NCBI GenBank assembly: GCA_009746045.1
Contig: RPFO01000156.1
Span: forward strand, 2,425,588-2,485,587
Length of the DNA: 60,000 nucleotides
DNA from: Mesostigma viride
Lineage: Eukaryota > Streptophyta > Mesostigmatophyceae > Mesostigmatales > Mesostigmataceae
Reading direction: 5' to 3'
Positions within the stretch are counted from its first letter, which is position 1. Every line of letters starts with the position of its first letter. Below, in pieces: positions 59,021-60,000 of the stretch. Below the pieces are notes generated by a model that saw only the letters and a program-made list of their open reading frames with translations, ran no database searches and had not been told where the DNA came from. Position numbers and translations under genes: made by a program.

Positions 59021-59506
59021 AAGGGTGGGATGGGTGGGAAGAAACAATTACGGGTCACAACCCGCCAACCATGCTTATCAAGCCTACCGTCAAAATGGAA
59101 AACGGCAAAAACAGAAATATCCTAACGCTGACAATTTAATAATTCAGCCAGCCAGCTCATCTATCACACGTCTGAGCTGTCAGGCCACTGTGTACTCTTC
59201 GAATGCAACCCTGAACACACTACCCAACCAAGCAGCACACCAATCAATTGGTGAGTGCTGGTTACATCAGATTTTATTACAGCTTTTTGACGCAACTTCC
59301 GTCAGCATTCCACACATGACCGGCCGTTCAAACAAACGGCGCCTGACTTACAAAAGGCAAAGCTAGTTGCCAGTAGGATTCCCCGGTAAACAACAAGTCG
59401 TCCCCATTCGTCTAACAAGCCTCTCTGCATGTACAGCCACAAGGTTGTGGCGGCCCTTTCTTTCGATTCCCGCATTCTGTTTAATAAACTATTTTCAGAG
59501 AAATCC

Positions 59507-59629
59507 AATTATGACACTTGAGCTCCCAAGAAAACCAGCATTTGATTGAAAACAATGAGTAGAGCCCCTGCCAAAGGCAGGTTTAAGTAGTCATCTCGTC
59601 TCCCTCGCATGCAGGAGCAAGAGCCCCCC
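59507..59629. repeat. 123-bp direct repeat, right copy
   Basis: Partner of 58898-59020, same orientation, 609 bp apart. Could be terminal repeats of a small non-autonomous element or a segmental duplication; no TG...CA ends or clear primer-binding site support an LTR. Confidence 0.9.
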
Positions 59630-60000
59630 GATCCACCCCAGTCCCTGGCGCCATTGCCCTCCTCCCCCGCACTGTCGCCGTTCAGGAAACAAAACTTGAT
59701 AGGATCACTGTTGCCCCAATAACAGTGAACAAAGAAAAGAAGAAGAATCCCCCCCCCTCTTCCAGGCAGCCTCGAGGGTAGCCGCTTCCATAAATAGACC
59801 ACGAAGTGGGGCGTGTCGCAACATCTCCTTCATGGCGACTCAGCCCGCACAAGGCTATAATAACCCCCTAAGGCCGGGCCCGACAATAAAAGGTTAGTTA
59901 GCGAATCCGCGGAGCCGCCTCAGCAAAATATTATTCCAGATAAAAACCCAGAAAATTCGCATTCCGACGCCACCAGGGTTTGAACCGCTACCTGCCGCGG
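59630..60000. other. Right edge, unassigned
   Basis: No gene recognised. A Pol III B-box-like sequence lies on the minus strand at about 59972-59987. Confidence 0.35.

Overview
This is nuclear DNA of a eukaryote, most likely a green alga. Three multi-exon genes have spliceosomal GT-AG introns, GC-rich third codon positions and long repeat-laden introns, and the endonuclease III gene aligns closely with the plant-type NTH1 family as I know it. The exact taxon cannot be fixed from this window. LAYOUT: (1) 254-3482, minus strand: the 5' four exons of a GH38 class II alpha-mannosidase that continues past the left edge. (2) 4433-23801, plus strand: a ten-exon NTH1-type DNA glycosylase/AP lyase with helix-hairpin-helix and 4Fe-4S motifs. 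Its intron 4 is about 10.8 kb and is mostly one 9.5 kb minisatellite of 54/77-bp units. Intron 7 holds a 765-bp array of 12-mers. (3) 23.8-29.2 kb: nested fragments of at least two non-LTR retrotransposon families, several with recognisable target-site duplications. (4) 30338-52819, minus strand: a nineteen-exon ABCC (MRP-type) transporter whose exons join in frame to 1965 residues, with unusually long linkers. (5) 54.5-57.9 kb: decayed plant-type LINE ORF2 sequence plus another short LINE insertion. (6) 58.6-60 kb: tandem and direct repeats. The first two genes are divergent, separated by about 950 bp. The three genes are unrelated housekeeping or transport functions (glycan trimming, base-excision repair, ABC export); nothing suggests an operon or a shared pathway. 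No rRNA gene, intact tRNA gene or CRISPR array is seen. MAIN OBSERVATION: many introns of all three genes carry one to five decayed direct copies of sequence spanning the adjacent exon-intron junction: tens of bases of exon edge plus intron edge, same orientation, on the intronic side. They occur at donors and acceptors, differ in sequence from gene to gene, and sometimes keep the GT or AG. They look like tandem duplications across splice junctions that are tolerated because splicing at the exon-proximal site leaves the mRNA unchanged. This would lengthen introns and seed minisatellites, and I do not know it as a described phenomenon. Other points are a probable one-base deletion in NTH1 exon 6, a probable GC-AG intron in NTH1, a degenerate NBD2 signature in the ABCC protein, an interspersed repeat present three times in ABCC introns, and large homogeneous minisatellites.
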